The translations under genes and the position numbers were made by a program. 64,000 nt of DNA. Source: UBA961 sp014191195. GTDB lineage: Bacteria > Bacteroidota > Ignavibacteria > Kapaibacteriales > UBA961. Location: assembly GCA_964204605.1 (NCBI GenBank), contig OZ123195.1, positions 186,001 to 250,000 on the forward strand. The letters run 5' to 3'. Below are positions 16,230-25,861 of the stretch, piece by piece. The notes under the pieces are model-generated. The model made no database searches. It saw only the letters and a program-made list of their open reading frames with translations, and was not told the origin of the DNA. Each line of letters opens with the position of its first letter. Within the stretch, counting starts at the first letter, position 1.

Positions 16230-19124
16230 TTAAGATTGTGCCTGTTCAATTTCATAACTTTCTAAAGGGGGACATGAACAAATAAGCGTTCTGTCTCCAT
16301 ATGTATTATTGATGCGTCCAATTGTAGGCCAGAATTTGTGAACTCTAACAAATGGCAATGGATATGCTGCTTTTTGTCGAGAATAAGGTCTATCCCAAAT
16401 ATCAGACATTACAATATGAGAAGTATGAGGAGCATGTTTTAAAACATTATTTGCTTTATCTGCATTTCCTTGTTCTATTTCTGCAATTTCTTTTCTGATC
16501 TCTATTAAAGCATCACAGAATCTATCTAATTCACTTAAAGGTTCACTTTCTGTTGGTTCTATCATAACAGTTCCCGGAACAGGGAAAGATACAGTTGGGG
16601 CATGAAAACCATAGTCCATTAAACGTTTTGCTATATCTTCAACTTCGATATTAGCTGTTTGTTTGAAACCTCGCATATCTACTATCATTTCATGAGCTAT
16701 GCGCCCATTTTTACCTACATAAAGTATCGGAAAATGAGGTTCTAATCTTGCTTTGATATAATTGGCATTTAAGATGGCAATTTTTGTAGCATTTGTTAAT
16801 CCTTTGCTTCCCATCATTGCGATATATGTCCAAGAAATCAATAAGATACTAGCACTGCCCCAAGGTGCTGCTGAAATAGCAGATATTCCTGATTCTCCGC
16901 CGGTTTTAATAATTGAATGTGAAGGTAAAAATGGAGCTAAATGACTTCTTACGCCAATAGGGCCCATTCCTGGCCCACCACCGCCATGAGGAATACAAAA
17001 TGTTTTATGAAGATTTAAGTGGCAAACATCTGCACCGATATTACGAGGACTTGTTAATCCAACTTGAGCATTCATATTGGCACCATCCATATAGACTTGT
17101 CCACCGTGGCTATGAATAATCTCGCAAATTTCGGTTATAGACTCTTCAAAAACTCCATGTGTGGATGGATATGTAACCATTAAAGCAGATAAATTTTCTG
17201 AATATTGATTTGCCTTAAGTGTTAAATCATTCATATCAATATTACCTAACTCATCACATTTTACAACTACAACCTGCATGCCGGCCATAACTGCACTTGC
17301 AGGATTTGTTCCATGCGCAGACGATGGAATTAATGCTATTGTACGATGATGATCTCCACGACTATTATGATATGCCCTAATAACCATTAGGCCTGCATAT
17401 TCTCCTTGGGCACCTGCATTTGGCTGTAAACTCATTGCATCAAAACCTGTAATCTCACATAGCCATGTTTCTAGAGTGCTAAAAATCTCTTGATAGCCAG
17501 ATGTTTGGTCTAGTGGTGCAAATGGATGTAAATCACCAAATTCTGGCCATGTTACTGGAATCATTTCTGTGGTTGCATTTAGTTTCATTGTACAAGAACC
17601 AAGTGCTATCATAGAGTGAACCATGGATAAGTCTTTATTTTCTAATGACTTCATATATCTAAGTATATCATGCTCTGAATGACATGAATTAAATATCGGG
17701 TGTGTTAGGTATGTGGTTGTTCTTAAAGACTGAGAAGGGATTCCTGAAATTAAGTGTTCTGTAAACTGATTAATATCAATCGAATCTACACCTTTTGCAG
17801 AGGCAAAAATATCTGCTATACATTGAATATCTAGTAATGTAGTAGTTTCATCACAAGAAATTCCTAACCATGAATCTTGAATTCTTAAATTTATATCAGA
17901 GCATTTAGACAGAATTAATTGTTTTATTGATTCATCTACTGATATTCCAATAGTATCAAAAAATGTTGTGTCTAATAATTGGTATCCTAAAAACTGAAGG
18001 ACCGAAGATACAACAGAAGTCATTCCATGTACTCTTTCTGCAATTGCTTTTAAACCACTTGGCCCGTGATATACCGCATACATTGCAGCCATATTTGCCA
18101 ACAAAGCTTGAGCAGTACATATATTGCTTGTTGCTTTATCACGCTTAATATGTTGCTCTCTTGTTTGAAGTGCCATTCTTAATGCTACACTTCCATGTGC
18201 ATCGATAGACACGCCAATTATTCTTCCTGGCATTTGGCGTTTGAATTCTTCTTTTGTTGCAAAATATGCTGCATGTGGCCCACCATAACCCATTGGGACA
18301 CCGAATCTTTGGGCGGAACCAAACACTACATCAGCACCAAATTCTCCTGGTGGTTTCAGTAAAGTTAAGCTCAATAAATCACTTGCGCAGGCTACTAATG
18401 CACCTTGTTCATGTGCTTTAGAGCAAAAGGTGCTATAATCTTCTATAGATCCTTTTCCACTTGGATATTGAATAACTGCACCAAAAATAGAACCGTCCCA
18501 TTGTACAGCTTTCCAATCACCAATAAGAATGTGAATACCTAAAGGTTCTGCTCTTGTTTTAAGTAATTCAATTGTTTGAGGAAAACAAGTATCAGAAACA
18601 AATAAAGTATGAGCATTATTATCTGAGGCCAGTTTTGTTCTGGAAGCATGCATTAAATGCATAGACTCTGCAGCAGCTGTAGCTTCATCTAATAAAGAAG
18701 CATTCGCAATTTCCATTCCAGTCAAATCGATTACCATTGTCTGAAAATTCAATAAAGATTCTAATCTTCCTTGTGCAATTTCAGCTTGATATGGAGTATA
18801 CTGAGTATACCAACCTGGATTTTCAAGAATATTTCTAAGGATTACTGTGGGAGTGATACAACCATAATAACCCATTCCAATAAAAGAACGCTTTCGAATA
18901 TTTTTTTGTGCTATTGTTTTTAATCTAGCAAGAACTTCTGTTTCAGTAAGTGGTTCTGGTAAAGTAAGTGGAGACTTCAATGCTATATTTGCTGGAACAG
19001 TTTGATGAATTAATTCATCGATATTGGACGCTCCAACGGTGGAAAGCATATGAGAAATTTCATGAGAACGAGGACCAATATGTCGGTCTTCAAAGCGATC
19101 ATTAACACGCAAAATAGGATTCAT
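16230..19124 (-). CDS. gcvP: Glycine dehydrogenase (decarboxylating), P-protein of the glycine cleavage system
   Basis: PLP enzyme that decarboxylates glycine and passes the aminomethyl group to lipoyl GcvH. At 964 residues it is the full-length homodimeric form, not the split GcvPA/GcvPB form. N-terminus has RHIGPRSHEISHML; GMGYYGCITPTVILRNI and PYQAEIAQGRLESLLNFQTM follow. The PLP lysine sits in HLNLHKTFCIPHGGGGPGMG in the second half. gcvT and gcvH are not nearby, and no glycine riboswitch is seen in the 155 bp upstream. Confidence 0.96.
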   Translation of the reverse strand: MNPILRVNDRFEDRHIGPRSHEISHMLSTVGASNIDELIHQTVPANIALKSPLTLPEPLTETEVLARLKTIAQKNIRKRSFIGMGYYGCITPTVILRNILENPGWYTQYTPYQAEIAQGRLESLLNFQTMVIDLTGMEIANASLLDEATAAAESMHLMHASRTKLASDNNAHTLFVSDTCFPQTIELLKTRAEPLGIHILIGDWKAVQWDGSIFGAVIQYPSGKGSIEDYSTFCSKAHEQGALVACASDLLSLTLLKPPGEFGADVVFGSAQRFGVPMGYGGPHAAYFATKEEFKRQMPGRIIGVSIDAHGSVALRMALQTREQHIKRDKATSNICTAQALLANMAAMYAVYHGPSGLKAIAERVHGMTSVVSSVLQFLGYQLLDTTFFDTIGISVDESIKQLILSKCSDINLRIQDSWLGISCDETTTLLDIQCIADIFASAKGVDSIDINQFTEHLISGIPSQSLRTTTYLTHPIFNSCHSEHDILRYMKSLENKDLSMVHSMIALGSCTMKLNATTEMIPVTWPEFGDLHPFAPLDQTSGYQEIFSTLETWLCEITGFDAMSLQPNAGAQGEYAGLMVIRAYHNSRGDHHRTIALIPSSAHGTNPASAVMAGMQVVVVKCDELGNIDMNDLTLKANQYSENLSALMVTYPSTHGVFEESITEICEIIHSHGGQVYMDGANMNAQVGLTSPRNIGADVCHLNLHKTFCIPHGGGGPGMGPIGVRSHLAPFLPSHSIIKTGGESGISAISAAPWGSASILLISWTYIAMMGSKGLTNATKIAILNANYIKARLEPHFPILYVGKNGRIAHEMIVDMRGFKQTANIEVEDIAKRLMDYGFHAPTVSFPVPGTVMIEPTESEPLSELDRFCDALIEIRKEIAEIEQGNADKANNVLKHAPHTSHIVMSDIWDRPYSRQKAAYPLPFVRVHKFWPTIGRINNTYGDRTLICSCPPLESYEIEQAQS

Positions 19125-19205
19125 GAAGATAATCTATGTGATGAAAAAAGATATTATATAAAAAGGTACACACTTATAACACAAAAATACATACTGTTAG
19201 TTCAA

Positions 19206-19236
19206 CAAAAAAGCCGGCTTAATTTAAGTCGGCTTG
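19206..19236 (-). terminator. Intrinsic terminator after the DUF1501 gene
   Basis: AAGCCGACTTAA / TTAAGCCGGCTT arms (one mismatch) followed on the minus strand by TTTTTT. It ends the DUF1800-DUF1501 transcript, 44 bp past the stop codon, and isolates it from gcvP. Confidence 0.85.
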
Positions 19237-19279
19237 ATTTCATATAATGTCGATAAAAAATATATAGTTCTGGATCACA

Positions 19280-20818
19280 TCAGCGATGTACTAACATTGT
19301 CCCAACATAGCGAGATTGGCCATATATAACAATATAGGAATAAGATCCTGGAGGTAAATTGCTGATATCAACAGTAATTGATTCATTTCCTGGCAATATA
19401 TTTTCAGTATGAATAGTTCTGCCATCTACAGTTGAAAGGATAAACTGTGCCTCTGTTCCAAAGGATATTCCACTTACTGGTATGATAGTTTTAGTAGATG
19501 CAGGATTTGGATAATTTTGACCAATTTTCAAAGATGAAAAGACAGCATCTTGGATACCAGTTCCTGTAGATTTAAAGATGGGTAACTGAGCAAATGCTCT
19601 TGGAAGGGCAGAGGGTATATATTGAGATTCTTTAGCATTATACCATTGTCCTAATAAGGATGCATATACTTGCCTGAAATCATATTGCATTTTTATATTT
19701 CCAGCACCTTCTAAAGAATTTAAATTTGGATCAGAGCCAATGATAGAGCCATTTACTCCAGAACCAATAACAAACATTGGAGCAGCTGAACCATGATCTG
19801 TACCGGCACCATTTGAATTTGCCCTTCTACCAAATTCACTTATTGTCATGATACATACTTTCTTATCAATCCCAAAAGCTTCTATATCTCTTTGAAAAGC
19901 TAGAACTGCATCTGCTACTAATTTATGTAATGCTGCATGCTGTGTTAACTGATTATTATGAGTATCATAACCATTTACATTAACTATATACAATTGTGTT
20001 TGTAATCCACCCATAATTATCCTTGCTATTGAGGACAAGCCAGTTGCAAGAGCATTATTGGAAGGATATTGTACTTTATTTGTTGTTTGTTTTGTTCCAG
20101 CTTGAATAATACTATTTGAAAATAAATTTGTTTGCTTAATGATATCACGAACATACAGTTCTTCAGTTCCTGCATTTGTATTAGCAAGAATATCATCATA
20201 GGGCTGTCCTGGAACATAATCTAAGCTACCAACAGCGATACCCATATTATTATCTCTTCCAATCAAAGTAGAGCTTAAATAGGTACCTAATTCAATGGCA
20301 AATGGATCTTTAGGTAGTACTTCTGGATAATCTGGATATATTTCTTCAAGAAATCGTCCATACCAACCACTTGATTCATATACATTGGCATCAGTTCCAG
20401 AAAGCCAAATATCTGTAGACCTGAAATGCGAAAAATTTTGATTTGGATATCCAACATTTTGAATAATAGCAACTTTGTTTTCATTATATAATGTTTGAAG
20501 AGGTGCTAAAGCAGGATGAAGCCCCATCGTCGATGAACCTTTTAAAGGAAGCACTTCTTCTTGTTTTATAAATATCTCGCCTGATTGTCTTAATGTATAA
20601 TATTCACTATTTGTATAGGGAACTACAGTATTAAGGCCATCATTGCCACCAGCTAAACGTATTAGAATTGTAATTTTATCTGAATTCATAGCAGCTAATT
20701 GCATGAATTGAGAGCCTTCAGGTACTTTTGCATAAGCCCTTAATCTTGGAAATCCCAAAGTAACTGGAAGAATGATTCCTGAAGCAGCTAGTTTTTGTAA
20801 AAAGATTCTGCGTTTCAT
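19280..20818 (-). CDS. DUF1501 protein with twin-arginine-like signal and T9SS C-terminal sorting domain
   Basis: 512 residues. The N-terminus KRRIFLQKLAASG is a twin-arginine-type export motif, followed by a hydrophobic stretch and LRAYA. The body matches the DUF1501 family, related to the alkaline phosphatase/sulfatase fold: IRLAGGNDGLNTVVPY (about 51-66), NFSHFRSTDIW, TISEFGRRANSNGAGTDHGSAAPM. The last ~80 residues begin IGQNYPNPASTKTIIPV, a type IX secretion sorting domain. Function is unknown; an exported or surface enzyme is likely. It lies 15 bp after the DUF1800 gene, and this DUF1800-DUF1501 pairing is common in many phyla. Confidence 0.87.
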   Translation of the reverse strand: MKRRIFLQKLAASGIILPVTLGFPRLRAYAKVPEGSQFMQLAAMNSDKITILIRLAGGNDGLNTVVPYTNSEYYTLRQSGEIFIKQEEVLPLKGSSTMGLHPALAPLQTLYNENKVAIIQNVGYPNQNFSHFRSTDIWLSGTDANVYESSGWYGRFLEEIYPDYPEVLPKDPFAIELGTYLSSTLIGRDNNMGIAVGSLDYVPGQPYDDILANTNAGTEELYVRDIIKQTNLFSNSIIQAGTKQTTNKVQYPSNNALATGLSSIARIIMGGLQTQLYIVNVNGYDTHNNQLTQHAALHKLVADAVLAFQRDIEAFGIDKKVCIMTISEFGRRANSNGAGTDHGSAAPMFVIGSGVNGSIIGSDPNLNSLEGAGNIKMQYDFRQVYASLLGQWYNAKESQYIPSALPRAFAQLPIFKSTGTGIQDAVFSSLKIGQNYPNPASTKTIIPVSGISFGTEAQFILSTVDGRTIHTENILPGNESITVDISNLPPGSYSYIVIYGQSRYVGTMLVHR

Positions 20819-20833
20819 AATAAGTTTCCCAGA

Positions 20834-22477
20834 TTAATACAATTGATATTTAGCAAGTTTTGCAACTTCAATGAGAAATTTTTTCAGTTTTACATCGGCT
20901 TTAAAATTTGGATCATCTATTGTCCATTCGTATTCTTTTGCACCACTTAACATGGTATCTAATAGCATTTGATATTCTTTTTTGGAAGGTGCAGTATTGA
21001 GCATTGCATTGCATATATCTGTGCATAAAGTACGAGGATTAGTGGGGTCTGGAAATGATTTTGCAAAGACAATTGGATCGAAATCATAATACTTTATTTT
21101 ATTGAATGAGATTGTTCCATTAATGATATCGATCATTAATTTATGTCTTTGAGAAATTGTAGAGGTGCTAACCCATGTTCTTCCACCGGGCCATCCTTTA
21201 ACATTTGGAGGATTGAAAATGGATTGTCCAAGAGAAGTTAAGCGATTATAAACATCGCGATTAAATCTGGACATTTCATTTAAAGCAAAATCAGGAATAT
21301 GAGTGATATTCATCATATGTAAGCTACCAAGTATATAATCAATTGGACTTTTATACATAGCTCCTATATTCACTCTGTCAAAAAAATGAGCACTTTTTAA
21401 GAGTCTCATCAGCATTGGTTTTATTTCCCAATTCTTTTTAAATTCATCTGCTAATGCTCTGATTATTACTCTGTCAGGAATATCATATACAAAAGCTTTA
21501 TATATTTTTTCGCAGATATATAAAGCAATTTGATCAGACCTTTCTGAAAATAATATAGATATAATATCAGTATAACGCCAATTACCTGTTTTCCCCATCA
21601 ATGTTTTAGATCCAGAATCCCAATTACTTTGTAAGAATAAGCCTGATCTACCAACTCGAGAACTTCTTTCTATTGCATCAGGATGTGTACTTGGACTAAT
21701 TGTCCAGCCACTTAAAGATCTTGCTGCCTCTAACACATCATTTTCAGTATAATTCGGATTATTATTCCAATCAAAAACACCGCATGTAAATAATTCCATT
21801 AATTCGCGGGCATAATTTTCATTAATCTGTTTATTATTCCCGTTTTTTTTATTCTTATACCCATCTAGATACATCAACATCGCGGGGTCAATCGTAACAT
21901 CCTGAACAAAGGATTTAAAATTACCTAAACAATTCTTTCTGAATAATTGATTCTGTATGTACATCCATTGAGGTGTATCAACTACGTCAAATTCACTAAC
22001 AAAATGATTGTGCCAAAAAGATACCATTCTTTCTTGAATTGAAATCTTAGAAGTACCAATTACTTTAAGGTACCATCTTCCAATGATTTCTCTTCTTTGA
22101 ATCCTTTCATCTAAAATATCTTGTACAGTTTTTGGGGCAATCGGTTTTATTTGAGGGTCTTCATCACACCAAGGAGAAATCTCTGAGATATCTACAGAAA
22201 ATGTTTTAAAAATCATATCTATTGTAGATTCAAAACCTTTTGTAACTGCATCAAGAATCTGACTGTTTTTTGGTGCAATAGATGCGCGTCTAAGTAAATG
22301 TGCAGCCCTTTCATAATTCCAAGGTTCTAAACTAGATGGAGTATATTGCTCTAGCCCAGCGGTAGTTCTTTGAAGATGTTCAGGATTACCTTGTTGTGTT
22401 AAAGGTATAGGATGCTGATTTTGTATGTCTTTTTTGAGTGTTAATAAGGATCTACGATTCATAGAAAATTTCAACAT
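20834..22477 (-). CDS. DUF1800 family protein
   Basis: 547 residues, a normal length for DUF1800, whose biochemical role is unknown and which is usually paired with DUF1501. Family motifs: ERAAHLLRRASIAP near the N-terminus, MVSFWHNHFVSE, NENYARELMELFTCGV and WPGGRTWVSTST. A second ATG at 22462 (MNRRSLLTLKK) is an alternative start; although it has RR, no hydrophobic segment follows, so no export signal is visible. The DUF1501 partner does carry one. Confidence 0.88.
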   Translation of the reverse strand: MLKFSMNRRSLLTLKKDIQNQHPIPLTQQGNPEHLQRTTAGLEQYTPSSLEPWNYERAAHLLRRASIAPKNSQILDAVTKGFESTIDMIFKTFSVDISEISPWCDEDPQIKPIAPKTVQDILDERIQRREIIGRWYLKVIGTSKISIQERMVSFWHNHFVSEFDVVDTPQWMYIQNQLFRKNCLGNFKSFVQDVTIDPAMLMYLDGYKNKKNGNNKQINENYARELMELFTCGVFDWNNNPNYTENDVLEAARSLSGWTISPSTHPDAIERSSRVGRSGLFLQSNWDSGSKTLMGKTGNWRYTDIISILFSERSDQIALYICEKIYKAFVYDIPDRVIIRALADEFKKNWEIKPMLMRLLKSAHFFDRVNIGAMYKSPIDYILGSLHMMNITHIPDFALNEMSRFNRDVYNRLTSLGQSIFNPPNVKGWPGGRTWVSTSTISQRHKLMIDIINGTISFNKIKYYDFDPIVFAKSFPDPTNPRTLCTDICNAMLNTAPSKKEYQMLLDTMLSGAKEYEWTIDDPNFKADVKLKKFLIEVAKLAKYQLY

Positions 22478-22545
22478 AAGTGGAACATGAATACTTACAT
22501 TACATCTAGATGAAATAATAAAAGCTAAAACAGAAGCAAGTTACA

Positions 22546-23835
22546 TCATTTTACAATAAAAAATAATAAAACCATTATCATGGCAATAAGAACGGGTATT
22601 GATGTTCTTTTAACGATATCGATTGGACTAAAACCAATGATAGTAGATGCATATATTATTACTGCTGCAGCAGGAGACATTGTACGTCCAAGAGTTGCGC
22701 AAATTGCGCCAATAATTCCTAAATCTATTGCTGCTATTGTATCGACAATCTGAATGGAAGGTAAAACGCTTTGTGAAAAAGCAACACTTGGAGCAGTTCC
22801 AGAGCCTGATAATAAAGCCATAGAAAATGTAGCAAACCCAGAAAAAATTTTTGATATAACACCAGTTTCTGAAACCAAAGTGACAATCTTCTTTAGGATT
22901 CCAACAGAATCTAACCCAGCAATAAAACAACTTGCTGTAATAATAAGTGAAATTACATGAGTATATCCATATCCAATACCAGAGAAAAATTCTGATGTCA
23001 ATAAAGAAATATCTTTCCAATTAAGTAGAATCACCAATAGACTATATGTAACCATAACATGTGGTACAGGAAGTCCATTTGGATATATGTCAAGAATTGG
23101 TTTTGCAAATGTATTGCCTGGCTGCATTAATAATAATGTTAGTACTGGTAAAGGTGGCATAATGGCTTTTAGATATTGAGGCTTATCAGAATCATTATCT
23201 AAAGGGAAGTCATAAGTATATGGAGATTTTGGAGGAAAAGCATAAGCAAGAAAAGTAAAAACACAAACAGCTGACAAAAAAGCAATTATTTCTGGTAAGA
23301 ATGCCATATCTACAATTGATGCAATTGGAGCAGATGTTGCAGTTTGAATCCCAACAATATCGGGTTCTCCGGGATTAAACAAATTTCCTCCAGAGGAGCA
23401 ACCTAAAACCAATGCAGATCCTGCGATGATAGGATGGAAGCGAGCAGCAATAAGAATCGGGATGATAATTGGGCCAACTGCAGCGGCTGATGCAGTTTGA
23501 CTGGTAATAGCAATATTCGTAATAAATCCTACAAGGCAACTTCCTGGAATCAATAAAAACTTCATTTTCATGATAGGTTTCATAATCAATTGAACCATTG
23601 CTTTGTCACAACCTGTAGCTTTTAAAATAAAAGCATATCCCATAGCAGAGCAGATAGGTCCGATTATTTTTCCCTCACCCATTACCCTTTGAAATTCATC
23701 TAATACTTTATAAGGAACACCAGCAATAGAACATAAAAGAATCCCTGCAAGCAGTAAAACAATACGAACATCTATGCCTTTTATAACAGCATAAATTGCT
23801 GACATCAGTATAATAAAAACTGCAATATTGTCCAT
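22546..23835 (-). CDS. dcuC: C4-dicarboxylate transporter, DcuC family
   Basis: Inner-membrane carrier of 429 residues with about ten to twelve hydrophobic segments. Family-typical stretches are GYAFILKATGCDKAMVQL, TSQTASAAAVGPIIIPIL, LGCSSGGNLFNPGEPDIVGI and, near the end, ATLGRTMSPAAAV. DcuC proteins export succinate or exchange C4-dicarboxylates under anaerobic conditions; the direction here is inferred. The ATG lies 9 bp after the end of the broken crp/fnr gene, so the pair was presumably one operon. Confidence 0.88.
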   Translation of the reverse strand: MDNIAVFIILMSAIYAVIKGIDVRIVLLLAGILLCSIAGVPYKVLDEFQRVMGEGKIIGPICSAMGYAFILKATGCDKAMVQLIMKPIMKMKFLLIPGSCLVGFITNIAITSQTASAAAVGPIIIPILIAARFHPIIAGSALVLGCSSGGNLFNPGEPDIVGIQTATSAPIASIVDMAFLPEIIAFLSAVCVFTFLAYAFPPKSPYTYDFPLDNDSDKPQYLKAIMPPLPVLTLLLMQPGNTFAKPILDIYPNGLPVPHVMVTYSLLVILLNWKDISLLTSEFFSGIGYGYTHVISLIITASCFIAGLDSVGILKKIVTLVSETGVISKIFSGFATFSMALLSGSGTAPSVAFSQSVLPSIQIVDTIAAIDLGIIGAICATLGRTMSPAAAVIIYASTIIGFSPIDIVKRTSIPVLIAMIMVLLFFIVK

Positions 23836-23844
23836 AATTTTTCT

Positions 23845-24561
23845 CTATTCAGTCAAATGGGCTTCTCTGATCAATGCATATTGCTTTACTATCTCTATTT
23901 TTCTTCTTTTCAAGACAGTAAGCCCAGATTTGTTAAAATCTGCTAGCAAACGAATCACACTTTCTGTTGCTGTTTCAACTACATTTTCTTTTTATTCACG
24001 AGCTAAATTAACATTAATAGTTTTATCTTCTTCATTAGTGCCAAATGTTTCCTGAAGGATTAACAATGTTTCTGCTAAACGCTCTCGGACAGATTTTTGA
24101 GCTAATTCCATTACTCTTTCTTCACTATGCTTTAAATCTGATGCTAATATTTCTAGCATTTTCATAGAAAGCTTTGGTTTATTTTGAATAGTTTCAAAAA
24201 ATTGATTTCTTGGAATAAAACAAATTGTACAATCATCTAAAGCAATTGCAGAAGCAGAAAATGGCTCTCTGCATAATAATGACTTATATCCTAAAATATC
24301 ACTCGCTGTTGCAAATCGAGCAAAGTGTTCTCTTCCTTTTTGTCCGCATTTAGAAATTTTAATCTTACCTCTATGAATACAATACATACCAGATGTATAT
24401 GTACCTTATGAAAAGATTATTTCTCCATTTTTATAGGTTTGACATGACGTATTTGAAGACAAAACAGTTAATTCATCATTATACAGCACAGAAAATGCAG
24501 AACCGTGTTTGTAATTACAATTATTACAATTAGGTGCATTAAGTACTTTAACCTGAATCAT
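23845..24561 (-). pseudogene. Crp/Fnr-family transcription regulator broken by two in-frame ochre codons
   Basis: One minus-strand frame runs from ATG at 24561 to TAG at 23845 (238 codons, the family's normal length), interrupted by TAA at 24406-24408 and TAA at 23992-23994. The N-terminus has CNNCNYKH and a further Cys (FNR-like pattern common in Bacteroidota). The cyclic-nucleotide-binding domain reads KNGEIIFS-stop-GTYTSGMYCIHRGKIKI, where family members usually have Glu at the stop. The helix-turn-helix reads NLARE-stop-KENVVETATESVIRLLADF. Both stops need only a single base change from GAA. Two nonsense codons plus unusual Lys/Glu residues around the HTH argue for decay, not function. 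Confidence 0.85.
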
Positions 24562-24591
24562 GTTTCCCTCCCAAAAGAATCATAAAAGCAG

Positions 24592-25017
24592 ATGCCATTT
24601 AACAATGAAATGCATCATTATCATATACAATTTGATACAATGTTTTCGAATATCCCTGATATTGGGGCTATTGCTGTATTAGATGTGTTTTTTGATTCAG
24701 ACAAATCAATAGTAAAAAATGAGTCTGATAATTCGATGTTAAATGTTGCAACATTGATGAAAGTGTATCCGGGAATGGAGATTGAAGTGAGAGGTCATAC
24801 AGATGCTTCAAATGGTACTAAGGATCCAAATTATAATCAAAAATTATCAGAAAAAAGGGCGCAAGCTGTTAAAGATTATCTTCAATCTAAATACAATATT
24901 TCATCAAATAGAATACAATCAAAAGGCTATGGTGATATAATGCCAATAGATGATAATTCTACTGAAGAAGGTAGGGCAAGAAATAGGCGAACTGAGATTA
25001 GAATAGTAAAACAGTAA
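24592..25017 (+). CDS. Leaderless OmpA/Pal-like peptidoglycan-binding domain protein
   Basis: 141 residues. Residues about 28-140 match the OmpA C-terminal domain: VFFDSDKSIV, EIEVRGHTDASNG, LSEKRAQAVKDYLQ, SKGYGDIMPIDDN and GRARNRRTEI. The usual signal peptide or lipobox is missing, and an in-frame TAA a few codons upstream rules out a longer form from this frame. Either it is cytoplasmic or it is a fragment of a larger envelope protein. It starts 30 bp from the divergent broken crp/fnr gene. Domain call firm; role unknown. Confidence 0.78.
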   Translation: MPFNNEMHHYHIQFDTMFSNIPDIGAIAVLDVFFDSDKSIVKNESDNSMLNVATLMKVYPGMEIEVRGHTDASNGTKDPNYNQKLSEKRAQAVKDYLQSKYNISSNRIQSKGYGDIMPIDDNSTEEGRARNRRTEIRIVKQ

Positions 25018-25240
25018 ATAATGATCATAGATTGTTCATGCTGTACGCTTACATTAGATACAATGAATCCACTCATGGTATGTTTTATGGAGTATGATAT
25101 AACACAGATATTCTTTCATAAATAGTATTTGAGTGATATAAAGAAGTATTACTTGAGTTTAATACATTAATAACTTTGAGTAATAATGTAATAATCGCAA
25201 ATTGAATATTATTCTATGAACTTTATCAATAAACTTTATC

Positions 25241-25861
25241 ATGATAGAATCTATCGTTTTGTTTATACAATCATTGCCTCCAGAAGGAGTATTAATTACT
25301 GCTTTATTATTAACCTGTATAGAAAATGTATTTCCGCCATCACCAAGTGATTTTTTACTTGTTTTTTGTGGTACTTTGATTGGGTTCGGTACGGTTTCTT
25401 TTATCCCTTTATTGATAAGTTCTACCATTGGCAGCATAATAGGTTTTGCCATTATGTTTAAAATTGGGGCAAAAATAGGATTGGCAATAGACAAAAAGCC
25501 TAAACTGTGGTTAATTCCACATGAAGCAATTGAAAAAGCTGAAGCTTGGTTTAGAACATATGGCTATATACTTATTATTGCAAATCGTTTTTTGTCGGGT
25601 ACAAGGGCAGTAATATCATTTGTTGCTGGAGCATCGGCAATGAATTTTGTGTATTCGATAATTCTATCAGCCCTTAGCGCATTAATTTGGAATGGCATTT
25701 TAATCTATGCAGGAATGGAATTAGGAAATAATTGGAGATTAGTTTCAGAATATCTTTCAACATATAGCTCTGCCATAGCGCCAATACTAATTATATGCCT
25801 AATAATTGGAATACTTATCTGGCAAATTAGAAAAAGGGGTAACTCATCAAGATCTAAGTAA
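25241..25861 (+). CDS. DedA/SNARE-associated family membrane protein
   Basis: 206-residue polytopic inner-membrane protein. The family signature is visible as ENVFPPSPSDFLL (E and PP/PS motif near residue 30) and the conserved NRFLSGTRAVISFVAGASAMN (about 111-131). DedA proteins act in lipid carrier recycling and membrane homeostasis. The preceding 223 bp hold no gene or clear promoter. The last 15 bp overlap the end of the convergent M61 protease. Confidence 0.88.
   Translation: MIESIVLFIQSLPPEGVLITALLLTCIENVFPPSPSDFLLVFCGTLIGFGTVSFIPLLISSTIGSIIGFAIMFKIGAKIGLAIDKKPKLWLIPHEAIEKAEAWFRTYGYILIIANRFLSGTRAVISFVAGASAMNFVYSIILSALSALIWNGILIYAGMELGNNWRLVSEYLSTYSSAIAPILIICLIIGILIWQIRKRGNSSRSK

Noticed and set aside
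19125..19279. Glycine riboswitch upstream of gcvP
   Set aside because: The 155 bp hold a terminator of the opposite gene and no tandem aptamer-like structure; a -7-like CAAAAATA has a wrongly spaced -33 partner.
22628..23020. 130-residue minus-strand ORF rich in Tyr/Cys/Phe inside dcuC
   Set aside because: Out-of-frame shadow of hydrophobic codons in dcuC.
23992..24387. 131-residue minus-strand ORF as a complete small Crp/Fnr protein
   Set aside because: Its ends are set by the two TAA codons; homology continues in the same frame on both sides, so it is the middle of a broken gene.
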